From NCBI GenBank assembly GCA_918026815.1, contig CAKJVC010000014.1, positions 248,001 to 312,000 on the forward strand: a stretch of DNA of 64,000 nucleotides. Direction: 5' to 3'. Positions within the stretch are counted from its first letter, which is position 1. The number at the start of each line of letters is the position of its first letter. This document shows positions 46,903 through 58,028 of the stretch, one piece after another. This stretch comes from Chalara sp. BL73 (lineage: Eukaryota > Ascomycota > Leotiomycetes > Helotiales). The translations under genes were made by a program, and so were the position numbers. Below the pieces are notes generated by a model. That model did not search any database. It saw only the letters and a list, made by a program, of their open reading frames with translations, and was not told the DNA's origin.

Positions 46903-48335
46903 ACCGGCTTACTTAGATTATATGATATGGGTTGGGATTCGGAGCGGACATTGCATGGGAGGACATAGGGCGGTCTTGTTGCGTTGCTTTTGCGTTCCTC
47001 TACTGGGCTACCGTGGAGACGTATAAGTCACCTAGGTTGATGAATATACCCTTTCCGCGATACTTGAGATATCTTTCTTGTAGGTGTGAAACACGAGACC
47101 TCATCTCTCCTTGCTATTCGTTTCCGCTTGTCAAGACATCAACCGGAATAGAGGCGTTCATGAATGGAACCTTCAACGGTAAACTCACGTTCGCTTGCGT
47201 TTAAATGTATATAAACATACCCTTTTCTTCGATGTCAGACAGTCTAAGATTAATGCCAAAGCAATATTAAGAAAATGACCATCCGGAAAGAAAAAGATTT
47301 GTCCTCGTTTTCGCATGACTTGGACGCTTCCATCCCTCATTCAAGACTTTTCGGCAGAACATTGCCAAGGGTTTGATGAGCGAATCCGATTTTGAGCTAA
47401 TATTCTCTCACTTTGATATAGGCAATGCCTTACATAGTCTCGCAGCGAGCACTGATCGTGGATGAACTCCGAGCTTAAGTCCGGAACATTGCCAAGATGC
47501 AAGATCTCACATAAGGTCAACGATCGACCGATATAACCACAACCAAGGCATTTCATAATCTCCCATATGGGCTTAATATTGTGTTAGCCGGTAGGTGCCT
47601 AACATAACCCCTCGAGAACGGAGCAAAGCCTGAGAATAGGAAAAAAAATTGTGCAAAAGAAATGAATTTCAAAGAAACTCACTTCGACTCATTCTTCGTC
47701 CACCGTTGCCCGCCGAACCTGCCCCACACATTGCGCAAGCTTACTCACCTTCCGCCTGTCCACAGCGCCGCCAAACGGCGGATTTAGACGACATGGCAAT
47801 AGAAGCTTGATAAGATCCGGGCAATTCCCAGTCACTCTTAAAATTTCATCGTCTGCTTGACCTATCACGATCCGTAAGAGCCCCGTATGTGTCATTCTGA
47901 GTATGGGAGCTCGCATCCATACTGTGATCTAAGGGCGCCGCCCAGGAGATAGGGCTTCTCTCCGTCGTCTCTCCGTCGTCACGCCGAGTGGCTGCGATCT
48001 CGATATCCATGGTGCTATACACGGGTTTGGAGACTTGTAGGGATGAAGGGCTTGGTGGGCTTTGTCAGGTTTCTGATAGTGGTTCTGGAAATACACGGAG
48101 CCAAGGATATGGGAAATGGAGTCCTTGACATATATAGAACCATGCCAGTGTTCAGCTTAAGATCCCCTATTTTCAGTTATACAGTTCGAATTTTCGCTGT
48201 GGACCTCATCCGCGTCCGTAGTGTTGATCTTTTGACGTCAACAACGTCTTTCTTCTCACATAAGCTTGAACCAGTTTCTTGATATTTTCCTTTATTTACG
48301 ATAATCTCCCCTTTGCTTTGGAGACCTCAAACAAG
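46903..48335. other. Intergenic region
   Basis: 1.4 kb with no supported gene. An 11-nt unit CTCTCCGTCGT is duplicated head to tail near 47955-47980. A 75-residue minus ORF (47689-47916) has no recognised motif. Confidence 0.5.
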
Positions 48336-50301
48336 ATGGATTCTAGTGCGGCGACTTTGGCGGACGAGAAGGATTTGGAGAGAAGTACCACTTCTTCACT
48401 CAATAGCCCTCCCAAAGAGTTGAAAGATATCGACAAGTTGGACTTGGAGAAAGAGGAAGGGGGTGTAACACAGGATGTTGCAGCAGAAGATGAGGATGAT
48501 GGGGAGTATCCTGGCGGCTTCGCTCTGTGGATGATTGTCGTAGCTTTGGTTCTCAGTATCTTTTTGGTATGTTGTCACCCATTGGTAGGGAGTAAGCTTG
48601 GTTCTGACGTATTTTCGTGATAGGTGTCGTTAGATATGACAATTGTTGCGACTGCCATTCCAAAAATCACAGATGAGTTCCACGGCCTTGACTTGGTGGG
48701 ATGGTACGGATCCGCCTTCTTCCTCACGCTAGCTTCTTTCCAGTCAACATGTAAGTCATACTTCTTCCTCAGATGTGTTTCGCAAACACCCTTGCGATCT
48801 ATAAGGCTCTTTATGAAGGAAGCTAATTCGATTCGCGCATAACAGGGGGAAAGGCATACAAATACTTTCCATTGAAGATCACCTTCCTTATCTCAATCTT
48901 CTTCTTCGAGCTGGGAAGTCTTATTTGTGGAGTGGCGCCGAACAGCACAGCTCTAATTGTCGGACGTGCGATTGCTGGGCTTGGAGGGGCTGGTATCGCT
49001 TCTGGTTCCTATACTATCATCGCGTTCTCAGCACGAGCCCCCAAACGTCCCGCCTTCATGGGTCTCTTGGGTGCCTCCTATGGTATTGCAAGTGTGATAG
49101 GTCCTCTACTTGGTGGGGTCTTTGCTGAGCATGTGTCCTGGAGATGGTGCTTCTATATCAACCTGCCAATTGGTGGTGTTTCTGGCGGAATTATTTTGCT
49201 CCTTTTTAAGACTCCGTCGCGGGCTGTTCCCGCAGCGGCATCGTTGAGAGAAAAGATCTTGCAAATGGTGCGTACCAGTCTTCCTTGTGCTATGAAATTG
49301 TGGTGAGAGCGTGGCAAGCTGACATTCAACAGGATATCCCCGGAACATTCACAGTTATGGCAGGTACCGTATGCTACATCCTCGCCTTGCAATGGGGTGG
49401 GCAGACGAAGTCGTGGGATGACGCCGATGTGATTGGCACCCTAGTCGGCTTCGTCCTGATCTTCATCCTCTTCTTCGTTATTGAATACTATCAAGGCGAG
49501 CGAGGCATCATCCTCGGTCGCCTCCTGAAGAACCGTACTATCTACATCGGGATGGCATTCATCTTCTTTCTGGCTGGCGGTTTCTTCCTCCTCCTCTACT
49601 ATATTCCGATTTACTTTCAAGTCGTCAGCGGCGTCAGCGCATCGCAGAGCGGCGTCCGCAACTTGCCTTTGATTCTGGGGAGTAGTCTTGCAGCAGTTAT
49701 GTCGGGTATACTGATCACTGTTACGGGCCAATTTGCACCGTTCATGATATTCGGGGCTATTCTAACAACCATCGGCGCGGGGCTGGTATACACTCTTGGC
49801 GCTCACTCTCCCTCGTCCGAATGGATCGGATACCAGGCGCTTGCCGGCTTAGGCATTGGCTTAGTTATACAGATCCCGATAACTTCCGCTCAAGCGGTTG
49901 TTGAAGCAAGTGATATTTCTGCCGTCACGGCTATGATACTATGTAAGTACTTGCTGAGCTTGTGTCGCCGTCCACAGAACTAACAAAAGCTAGTTTCTCA
50001 AACCATTGGTGGAGCGTTTTTCGTCTCGGCAGGTCAATCCTCCTTTACAAATATTCTCATCAAACGCCTCCCCATCGTAGCGCCAGATGTGAATCCAGGC
50101 CAGGTCCTCATCACCGGTGTCACGGAGCTCAGAGCTGTGTTCACCGCAGCCCAACTACCGGGAATCATCGAAGCGTATCTTGATGGCTTGAAAGTCGCCT
50201 ACGCGGTTGCGATCGCCGCAGCAGGAATATCAGTGCTCATTAGTTTGGGCAATAAATGGATCAATATTAAGGGGAAGACGATGCCGGGAGGTGCTGCATA
50301 G
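48336..50301 (+). CDS. MFS drug:H+ antiporter, DHA2 family (14 TM)
   Basis: Plasma-membrane exporter of the DHA2 group, which includes fungal toxin and drug efflux pumps. Five exons, 48336-48566, 48624-48750, 48846-49267, 49333-49942 and 49994-50301, join to 565 residues. After an acidic cytoplasmic N-terminus (about 65 residues) comes [20 protein letters not shown], the DHA2 first-helix signature, then [20 protein letters not shown]. Antiporter motif C is [20 protein letters not shown], followed by [13 protein letters not shown]. Later blocks are [40 protein letters not shown] and [19 protein letters not shown], all typical. About 14 hydrophobic segments are visible. Substrate cannot be predicted, and no biosynthetic core enzyme lies next to it. 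Confidence 0.92.
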
Positions 50302-51817
50302 CTGGGTTGTGATCTAGCATCTATTATGGTTTCTTTATGATAGTTTGTTTTTCTGTAAATTGGTTGGGAGATAGCATCAAAAGAGATGATGGGTAATGTA
50401 GAGGGGTTCTAATAGACGGCGAACCTAGGCAAAGCCCTTAAAAGTTGTGGAGAAACAGAGATCCCAATTCAGAAGATTTAATGCAACTCTAATAGAGTTT
50501 TACAATCAAGTTTTTTCAGTCCAAGTGACAATGTGTTCTGAGGAGCGAAGTGGCTATAGTGGCACAGAAGAGTACCAACTGATTCCTAGTTGATACTTCA
50601 AAAATAAATAGTATTTCCCAGCGGATACTGTTGATCATGATAAACATTAAGCCATCGCAAGAGGTTTATGCTCGGTGGTAGTACAGGACCAGATGGAGCG
50701 TCGCAGCCCCTATTCTGCGAGCAGATTAAGCGAGATAAAAACGAATCAGGTGGTGCATTCCACATTCCCCATGAACTACAACTCATGAGTAAGGACCGCT
50801 ATTATAGATAACATTACTTTCCCAGACCCCATCTGGATATGGTGTTTATTTTCTGGCAGAAAGCGGTTGAAAAACATAGAACGCAATAACTCCTTGGTTT
50901 CCCGCTTGGCCAAATTCTCAAAGTGGTGCTTGTCTGCCAGTAATAGAGATCCAGTACCTTACGATTTCTTTCGGGGCTTCAGCACGATAATTTTAGCAGG
51001 AATTGTGAGGTGCGCGCTCTCCTACAGTACTCCGTCAATGTCCATCCCTACCTCTACTTTTTTATCTCCTTGCCTTCTCCTTCACAAAACTATACTACGT
51101 TACAGTATCTATACTCGCTTTACATCAGCCTACAGCCGGTTTTGCCTATCTAAATTTATTGGTAGAAGCTTTATTCCACTTCGGCATCTGCTGCTTTACA
51201 GTTCATTCTGTTTCAATCTTAGTTCTTTAGCTAATATCATCTCATCTTTGAGAAAGCGATCTTGGGTGATCTATTTGATCGTCAGGATCCGCAATGGGAT
51301 CGCCGAAGAGCCAGTGTCAGTTGAAGAGAAGATTACAAAAAAAGATAAAGCGGGCTATTGTAGAGCCGCCTAATTCCAGCAGGCAATAATGTAAAGCCAA
51401 CTTCGTGGGCTGAGATCACCAGGAACGGACAGTTTAAGGATGAAGATTGAGGAATGATATAAATCTGAAACCATCTTCCTAAGTTGCGAATGAGGATGGT
51501 AGGATCATTACCTGGAAATTATGACAATTTTACCCATGCTTCCCTTACCATAAAAAATAGCGGTAGCGAAATGGAACACCAATCCCAGCGTAAATACGGG
51601 CTTCTCGTCATCATAGGAGAGCATCATCATCAAAGGTCTTCATTAGTTGCATTCACCAGAAGTTGAATATGTGACGTCATTGCAAAGATGAATTATATGG
51701 CAACCCACCTACCAGTCTATGGAACCCGGGAATTATATAGCTTATCAGCTGACTCAAATCCATATCTCCTAGATCGACTCTTCATCAGCACCTTTCTTCT
51801 CATGCATACTTGCAATA
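50302..51817. other. Intergenic region
   Basis: 1.5 kb. A 168-codon open frame (50867-51373) begins with TTG, is Ser/Leu/Arg-rich and lies over a C/T-rich stretch; I do not regard it as a gene. No transposon ends were found. Confidence 0.5.
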
Positions 51818-52334
51818 ATGGCATCCACAATATCGAGCATCGTGCTAGTCTTGCAAGCCGCCTTCAGTGGCTACAACCTCTATCTCGCCTCCATCTCCAT
51901 CACGAACCTGCAGGGTTACGAGGAGAAGAGTAAAAAGGCCGCTGAATACTCTCAGACGGCCGCGGATCAGCTTCATAAAACGAGGACGACGCAGACGAGC
52001 GGGACGCTGGCGGTACGACTTTGGCTTTCCTAACCCCCCGTTCTACCGGTTACTAATGCGGTACAAACAGATCCTAAGCTCGTTCCTCAGTTCCATAGCT
52101 ATCATTGTCGGGGCGAGATCTACAGGGAAGCAACTGGCACTGGTCGTGCTGAACGTCGCGGCCCTGGTTGTGGCGCGATGGCATGTGGGTGATTTCTGGA
52201 GGGGCAAGGCGAAGATCCCGCTCCCTGGCGTGGGGGATTATAATGAGGCTATATCGACGACTCAGGAGACGAGGTTGAACATGCTATTTTTGATGGGCGG
52301 TTGGGGTGTTATTGCGTTGTTGTCTCTGATATGA
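51818..52334 (+). CDS. Small multi-pass membrane protein, unknown
   Basis: Two exons, 51818-52012 and 52071-52334, with a 58-nt intron (GTACGA...ACAG, branch TACTAAT) give 152 residues. The N-terminus MASTISSIVLVLQAAFSGYN is hydrophobic and may be a signal anchor. A charged helical segment rich in Lys/Glu/Gln follows (GYEEKSKKAAEYSQTAADQL). Three more hydrophobic stretches come after the splice: ILSSFLSSIAIIVGA, LALVVLNVAALVVARW and MLFLMGGWGVIALLSLI. I do not recognise the family. Splicing is supported by continuity of the hydrophobic frame and by the branch point. Confidence 0.7.
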
Positions 52335-52511
52335 TGAGAGTTTACTTATTTATGTTTCGTGACCGAAGTTTTATGATGCGGGTCCGCGGTGTGGTGAGCG
52401 CATCGGTCGAAAGTTACAGGGGATGTGACGTCCTTCAGTGGGCTTGAAAATGCATAATCAATTGACTGGACATCTCCCTGTTGCTTAGTGTCGTATACAT
52501 CTTTTGGAAGA

Positions 52512-54549
52512 ATGATGTTTTTTCTGCTTTCATTCTTCCTCGTGTTTATAGCACCGATTACTGTGCAAGGAGAATGCTACGCACCTGGTCCGGCATTTCC
52601 ACCTGTGAACCGCATCTTGAACAATACGTTCCTGGCGCAACAGCTGAAACCAATCCTCGATAAAGCAGTTCTTGACAATTTAATTAGTGCGGTAGGATGG
52701 AATCCAGGTAATACGTCTTTTGCTCTTCTGGTTACCTCAAGTGGAGGCACCGTTTGGGAGTACTACCACACCGCATCAATTCTGGGAGACTATGAAGATG
52801 GACAGCCAACAGATGTGAATGGCGATACTGCGTTCAGAGTTGCGAGTATCTCCAAGACGTTTACTGTGTACGCGGTTTTGCTTGAGAATGAGATCGGTTT
52901 GGAGGATCCAATCACCAAATATATCCCTGAGCTGCTTGACGGTGGGCATATTCACGAAGCTTTTCTGGAGGTTCAATGGGATCAGATCACTATTAGATCG
53001 TTAGCTAGCCAGTTGAGTGGTATCCGAAGGGAAGGTCGGTTTTTGTGCATTGGCTTGACAGTCGACTTGCTGACTCGGATAGGTGGCCTGTCAGATCTTG
53101 CTGTGGATACAGTTCAGAATCCGGATCCGATTGCAAATGGGTTCCCTCCCGTGGAAAAAAGTGCCCTTGCACCTTGCATGAAGAATTCTACAGACCGAGC
53201 GTGTACTTCGGAAGGTATGTGCTCAGTGCTGTGCAAAGTTTTAATAATAACATCATATTTTTCAGAAATCTTTCAGACCGCTAGAAATAAGACGAAGGTT
53301 TTCAACGTGAATGAGCGATCGTCCTATTCAAATGTTGCCTTTAGCCTTCTGGGTTTGGCCCTTGAAAGAGCTACTGGTAAACCTTACGATGAGATACTCC
53401 GTGATTCTATACTTAAACCGCTTGGAATGAATCATACGCGCACTACGAAGCCAAAAGATTCTGCTGGGATTATTCCCCATGGTCCGAATGACTGGGCACA
53501 AGATCTTGGGGCTGATAATCCGTATGTTGGATTATCCCCATTCTTTCGACTGTATTGACAACTTTATAGATCAGGAGGCATATACACTACGCCGAATGAC
53601 CTCGCGAAGTACTTAAGATCCATTCTGAACTCACAGCTCCTTCCGCAATCGGCCATTAACGAATGGATGAAACCTCATTCCTGGAACGCCGGACTCAACT
53701 CGGCTTATGGGATGCCATGGGAGATTTTGCGGACGACGAAGCTCGCCTTGGATGGAAGAGGAATTGATCTCATCACCAAGAGTGGCTCATTGACAGGGTA
53801 CTACTCTAACATCATCCTCATCCCGGAATTCGGGCTTGGCCTCGTCATCTCAGTCGCAGGCGATTCTGCGGCCCGGCCTGACCTCCGAGAGAACGTCATC
53901 TCTGCGCTCGTACCTGCCACGGAGAAGCTGATTCGAGATGAAGCGAAGTCAGTGTATGCCAGCCTGTTCACCGCATGGGGCGGCGACCAAGATTGGTCTA
54001 TAAAGATTAAGGTCCCGGATGAAGGGCCAGGGCTGAAAGTGACAAAATGGGTGTCCAATGGAACAGACTTCCTCTCGTTCTATGGAACGATATCGGGAAT
54101 GCCAAATGATCCCGAGAAGTGGCAGGCGCTACTTATCCCGACTGGCGTATACACTGAGCACAAGTACGCTACACGTGAGCGACCCGATTTTCGTAACTAA
54201 CGTATGGAATAGCGAAGTTAATAACCCAAAAGGATCGACTGAAGTATGGAGGTTGAGAGCGGTTCCAAAACGAGATCCTGCAGTTGCAAGCAAGGTATTC
54301 GACGACTTATGCATAACCGATGTTGATACGATGATGTATGCTGGGTTGTCTATTGAGGAATTCACCATACACAAAGCCTCAGAAGATTCACTACTCGGCG
54401 GCGATGGAAAGATGATAGCACTCATGGTCTCTATTGCCGGAATGAGGACCCATTTATTTCGAGATGTGAGACCGTTCGGGGCCATCAGACCTAGCCATGA
54501 AGTTGCTAGTAAGATGCAAAATATGCAGGCACCCATGAATTTTAAATAA
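52512..54549 (+). CDS. Secreted beta-lactamase-like serine hydrolase
   Basis: Serine hydrolase of the beta-lactamase/transpeptidase-like (class C, S12-type) fold, predicted secreted; fungal members may act on esters, lactones or amides, and the substrate here is unknown. Five exons, 52512-53034, 53083-53214, 53266-53521, 53570-54163 and 54213-54549, give 613 residues. A signal peptide (MMFFLLSFFLVFIAPITVQG) precedes the domain. The active-site SxxK is S112-I-S-K115 in FRVASISKTFTVYA. The second motif is YSN in ERSSYSNVAFSLLG, and the third is probably KSGSLTGYYS. The C-terminal 150 residues form an extra domain, as in fungal homologues. Introns one to three (48, 51 and 48 nt) are short; the first two stay open in frame. 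The last donor is inferred as GTACGC at 54164 from frame continuity. Confidence 0.85.
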
Positions 54550-54721
54550 TAGATAAACGGAAAGCTATTTATCTGTTTTACAGCGAGAATATATATTAAC
54601 GCTGTATGGCGTGGGAACAGCGAAATTAAATATTACTTGATAACAAGTAGACTATTTTAGTTTGATATATATGTATACATGCCTGAAATAAGTACAGGAA
54701 GGGAGCATCTGTAAAGTATAT
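54550..54721. terminator. Convergent 3' intergenic segment
   Basis: 172 nt between two converging stop codons, very AT-rich (for example TTGATATATATGTATAC near 54662), as expected for overlapping fungal polyadenylation regions. The exact sites are unknown. Confidence 0.4.
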
Positions 54722-56503
54722 CTAGTACACCGGTAGCTTGAATGCGGGGAAAGTATACTTCCAAGTATCGATACTTGCTTGGTCATACTCGCACTCCAAA
54801 ACTGTCCCGTTGCCGCTCCATTTCGGCCTTAAAGGCCATGCACAGAGCTGAGAATTTGCACCCTTATTACTTCCAGTCAAATAAGTAGCGTTCAGTGTGG
54901 TCGGCTCAACTCCATTCTCAACCCAGTCGATGAGAACGGCTAAGTTGGTTTGCGGGAAGGGTCCGTTGGGCTGCAAGCTGTTCGGAGAACAGTGACCGGC
55001 ACCGGGAACGAGAAATAGGCGGTACCAGGAGTTGAGAGCCTCAACACTTTCGTTATAGGATAAGCCAGGGTACATGATCTGGCGCACGGATTCGTAGTAA
55101 TGAACCGACGAGGCTGCAGGGATGCTGTCGTCAGACTCGCCATGGTAGTGAAGGACCTTTCCACCACTCGACTGGAAAGGCGTGATATCAGGCCAGGTAG
55201 TCTGGAGGGTATCATCGTAAGTTTGCCACATGCCATTTATCCAGCCGATCAAGGTGTCATACGTAACACCATCAAGGCTAGTGAGAGTAGAAATGTCCTC
55301 CAGCCCAAGGAAGCGAGTAACGAATTCTCCGCCAAAAGAACTAATGCTGAGCTCCCATGCACCTGTTGCCGAGTTAAACTGGGTCTTTGCATCTGCAAAT
55401 GTGGCGGAAGGTTGGTACGAAACGTAGCCTCTACGACCTGAAGTATCATGAAGACCGTCTATTATTTGAGCTGCAACCGCGACAGCTTGAGCTGAGACGG
55501 TTCCACTCTGAGCTGGAGCGGGGGCAGATGGTGGCATCTGCCTCTTTGCCACGCTCGGAGTGCCAGTTGTGGCAGCGCAGTTGTAAGGCAAACCGATGGT
55601 AGAGTTGATATTAAATTGAAGCTTGCATAGATCGGTCCGGGCCACAACCCCGTCGGTTTTTCCGTCTAAAGGATCGCAAAAAGCTATAGTTGCGTTGACA
55701 ATAGCTGATAACTCACAGGGAGGCGGGTAGTAGCCCAAAGTCTGTTCGACAACGTTCGAATAGAGGTGTTGAATTTGTTGGTGGCCGAAACGGAACGCTG
55801 GGGCACCAGTTACTGCGCCATCCCATTCATCAGCGAAACGCTGAATCTGACTCCAGCCCTCACGGCCACCTTCAGAGCATCCCTGATAGTACGAATAAAG
55901 TTTGGTGGAGTTGGCGCTGTCAGCTGCAGACATATTGAAGACGCGTTTTGTAAACTCCTTGCCCAGCGTGCTCAACTCGTGATGAGCTTCATACCCAAAC
56001 ATGAAGACGGTTTGCCAATTCACGGTACCGTTCGCTAGAAGGAAAACCGAATCCATTTGCTTGGTAAAGCCTCCGAATCCTCCGTCAGTCAGACCTGAGA
56101 CGGCACCATATTGTACACCACCTGGGAGGGAGCCTCTAGAAGTGGTTCCAGAGTTGATCGCCAGGCCGCCGCCCCCTGTAGAGAGGTAACGATTTTGGAA
56201 CTTGGACGGAGCCGGAAGCCAGTACATGACATTTACAACATCATCAGTTCCATCGTGGGTGTACTGGAAAGTGACATTGCAGTAATCGAACGTAGCGTCA
56301 GGAAAATTATTACTGCCACTGACCGAGGTGTTGGTGACGGCATTGGCAGTGAGTGAAGCCGGAAGGATAGTTATACCATTGTAGAAGCCCTCAACAGGAA
56401 GCGATGCTCCAAGGTAAGATGTAGTACAGATATCATTGAGGGTAGCTGCTTGCACAATGGCAGCGAGCGCCGTAGCGGTGACAACCCAGGTCGATGAATG
56501 CAT
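54722..56503 (-). CDS. Secreted tannase/feruloyl esterase
   Basis: Extracellular carboxylesterase of the tannase and feruloyl esterase family (PF07519), which cleaves gallate or hydroxycinnamate esters from plant polymers. Single exon, 593 residues, the usual length. A signal peptide (MHSSTWVVTATALAAIVQA) precedes the mature protein. The nucleophile is Ser210 in YYQGCSEGGREGW; the acid is in HYHGESDDSIPA, and the His is in VPGAGHC, giving the Cys-Ser-Asp-His-Cys arrangement with a Cys next to Ser and His. LSTGGGGLAINSGT and FGYEAHHELSTLGKEFTKRV are also typical. Lys320-Arg321 (SVAKR) lies in a Pro/Ala-rich linker where Aspergillus tannase is cut by Kex2 into two chains, so two-chain maturation is likely. 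Several N-glycosylation sequons are present. It converges with the beta-lactamase-like gene. Confidence 0.93.
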   Translation of the reverse strand: MHSSTWVVTATALAAIVQAATLNDICTTSYLGASLPVEGFYNGITILPASLTANAVTNTSVSGSNNFPDATFDYCNVTFQYTHDGTDDVVNVMYWLPAPSKFQNRYLSTGGGGLAINSGTTSRGSLPGGVQYGAVSGLTDGGFGGFTKQMDSVFLLANGTVNWQTVFMFGYEAHHELSTLGKEFTKRVFNMSAADSANSTKLYSYYQGCSEGGREGWSQIQRFADEWDGAVTGAPAFRFGHQQIQHLYSNVVEQTLGYYPPPCELSAIVNATIAFCDPLDGKTDGVVARTDLCKLQFNINSTIGLPYNCAATTGTPSVAKRQMPPSAPAPAQSGTVSAQAVAVAAQIIDGLHDTSGRRGYVSYQPSATFADAKTQFNSATGAWELSISSFGGEFVTRFLGLEDISTLTSLDGVTYDTLIGWINGMWQTYDDTLQTTWPDITPFQSSGGKVLHYHGESDDSIPAASSVHYYESVRQIMYPGLSYNESVEALNSWYRLFLVPGAGHCSPNSLQPNGPFPQTNLAVLIDWVENGVEPTTLNATYLTGSNKGANSQLCAWPLRPKWSGNGTVLECEYDQASIDTWKYTFPAFKLPVY

Positions 56504-58028
56504 TTGCGATATCTTGACGAGAAGAATCCAAGAAAGCAGAGTTGAATGGCTGAGTGAGCAGCGAACTGAAGAATAAAGGTTATTCGAACCTTGCTTTTAT
56601 AAGTCTGCCTCTATGCCTGTCTCTATGTAGGCACATCAACTCCATGACATGCAGAAAAGGCCGAACTTGGAGGATAGATCAGATTAGATTTCCGGTGTCC
56701 CGGAATATGCCCGTTTCTTGGTATTCCTCCCGCATAACATCACCATTGAGGCAGGTTGTTTCGAACATACAAACTTCAGGGGAGCGGCTCAACCAAGCGC
56801 TCCACTTTATTTATGTGCCGGCCGGTGGTACTGTGGTGCAGACATCGGCTACAGTAACAGTATCCATTAATCGTGGAGAACAGCGGCAGGGCCACTGTAG
56901 CACTAAGGCTTGAAAAGGGGAAGCAAGAGTGTCTGTTGCATTGATACCTTCCTTGTTCCCATTAAATCCCCACACCAGTGGTGTCTTCTTAATAGCATCC
57001 TTCCCACAATCCCCACAATCCCCACAATCCCCACCGCCTCCAAAAACCTTTTTACTCCCTTGCCTTTTGCTTACGCGGCAATGTTAAGGGAGCGTGACAG
57101 GTGCAAGGCATAAATCAGAAAAATAGGTTGAGCTTTAATTTCGCCGCAGTTTGGCCAGGTTGCTCCGTGTGTTGTCGTGCATGTGACGAGGAGATCTCCC
57201 GTTAACTTTACAGGATATCATAGACCCACTATCTTAATGTGCGAAAACTATTGCTACTTCAAGCAAGACTTTGGCAATCGGCTGTGTCCTTTTGCACAGG
57301 TCTAGAAAAATAACTTCCTATAAAAATTTGGAAATTTGACAATTATTGGATCTTGCTCTTGATGTAATATGCCTACATGATCCGTGAGGACTGCGGCTTT
57401 TGCCCCGAGCATGACGGTATTGGAGCTTAGATCTAAAGCCAGCGATACCTGCTGCAAGCCCGATAAGCCAGTTGTTGGTTTCACGAGCTTTGTCCATACA
57501 CGAATGTTCAAGCCCGATGTCATGTGCTTTCCTCTCTTTGTAGTTTTGACTCTTACAATCCTCCCATCTCGTCTTATTGTGCTGGAAACACAGAGCAATT
57601 GGTACCAAATACTTCCCTTTGCCCAACTGCATCGTAACTCAGGAGTCTATTGTCTTTAGAGTGATCTCAGCTTTAAACATGCGCCGGGAGAGCTTAGGCC
57701 CCTCTAAGTGCAATGAGAGTCTGAATATCATGACGTCAATACTTAGACAGAGGTTCCTGGAGGCAATAAGCTTGACTGAGTCAGTGGCGCGCGGTACGTT
57801 GTAGACAGTCGAAGCCCAGCCCCCGGATAAGTCTTGAAGATTCTTTCCTCTCGTAGAGATCTTCTCTGCTATGCAATGCAGATTCTCGGTGTTGATGGAT
57901 AGAAACACCTGATTGCTCAGACTGACACGGTGTTTCCAGCACAGAACACTCTCAGAACCTAAAAACTAAATGAACCTGTCTTATATTACTAGGTCATCAT
58001 GTCAGAGTCCACTGTTATACAACATGAC
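56504..58028. other. Intergenic region (tannase promoter side)
   Basis: 1.5 kb with no supported gene. It holds the tannase promoter and a 9-bp triple tandem repeat at 57003-57029. Plus-strand ORFs up to 119 residues lack motifs. Confidence 0.5.
57003..57029. repeat. 9-bp tandem repeat, three copies
   Basis: CCCACAATC repeated three times exactly, about 500 nt upstream of the tannase start codon. Confidence 0.9.

Noticed and set aside
50867..51373. 168-codon plus ORF, possible transposon remnant
   Set aside because: Starts at TTG, follows C/T-rich sequence, has no transposase motif and no terminal repeats visible.
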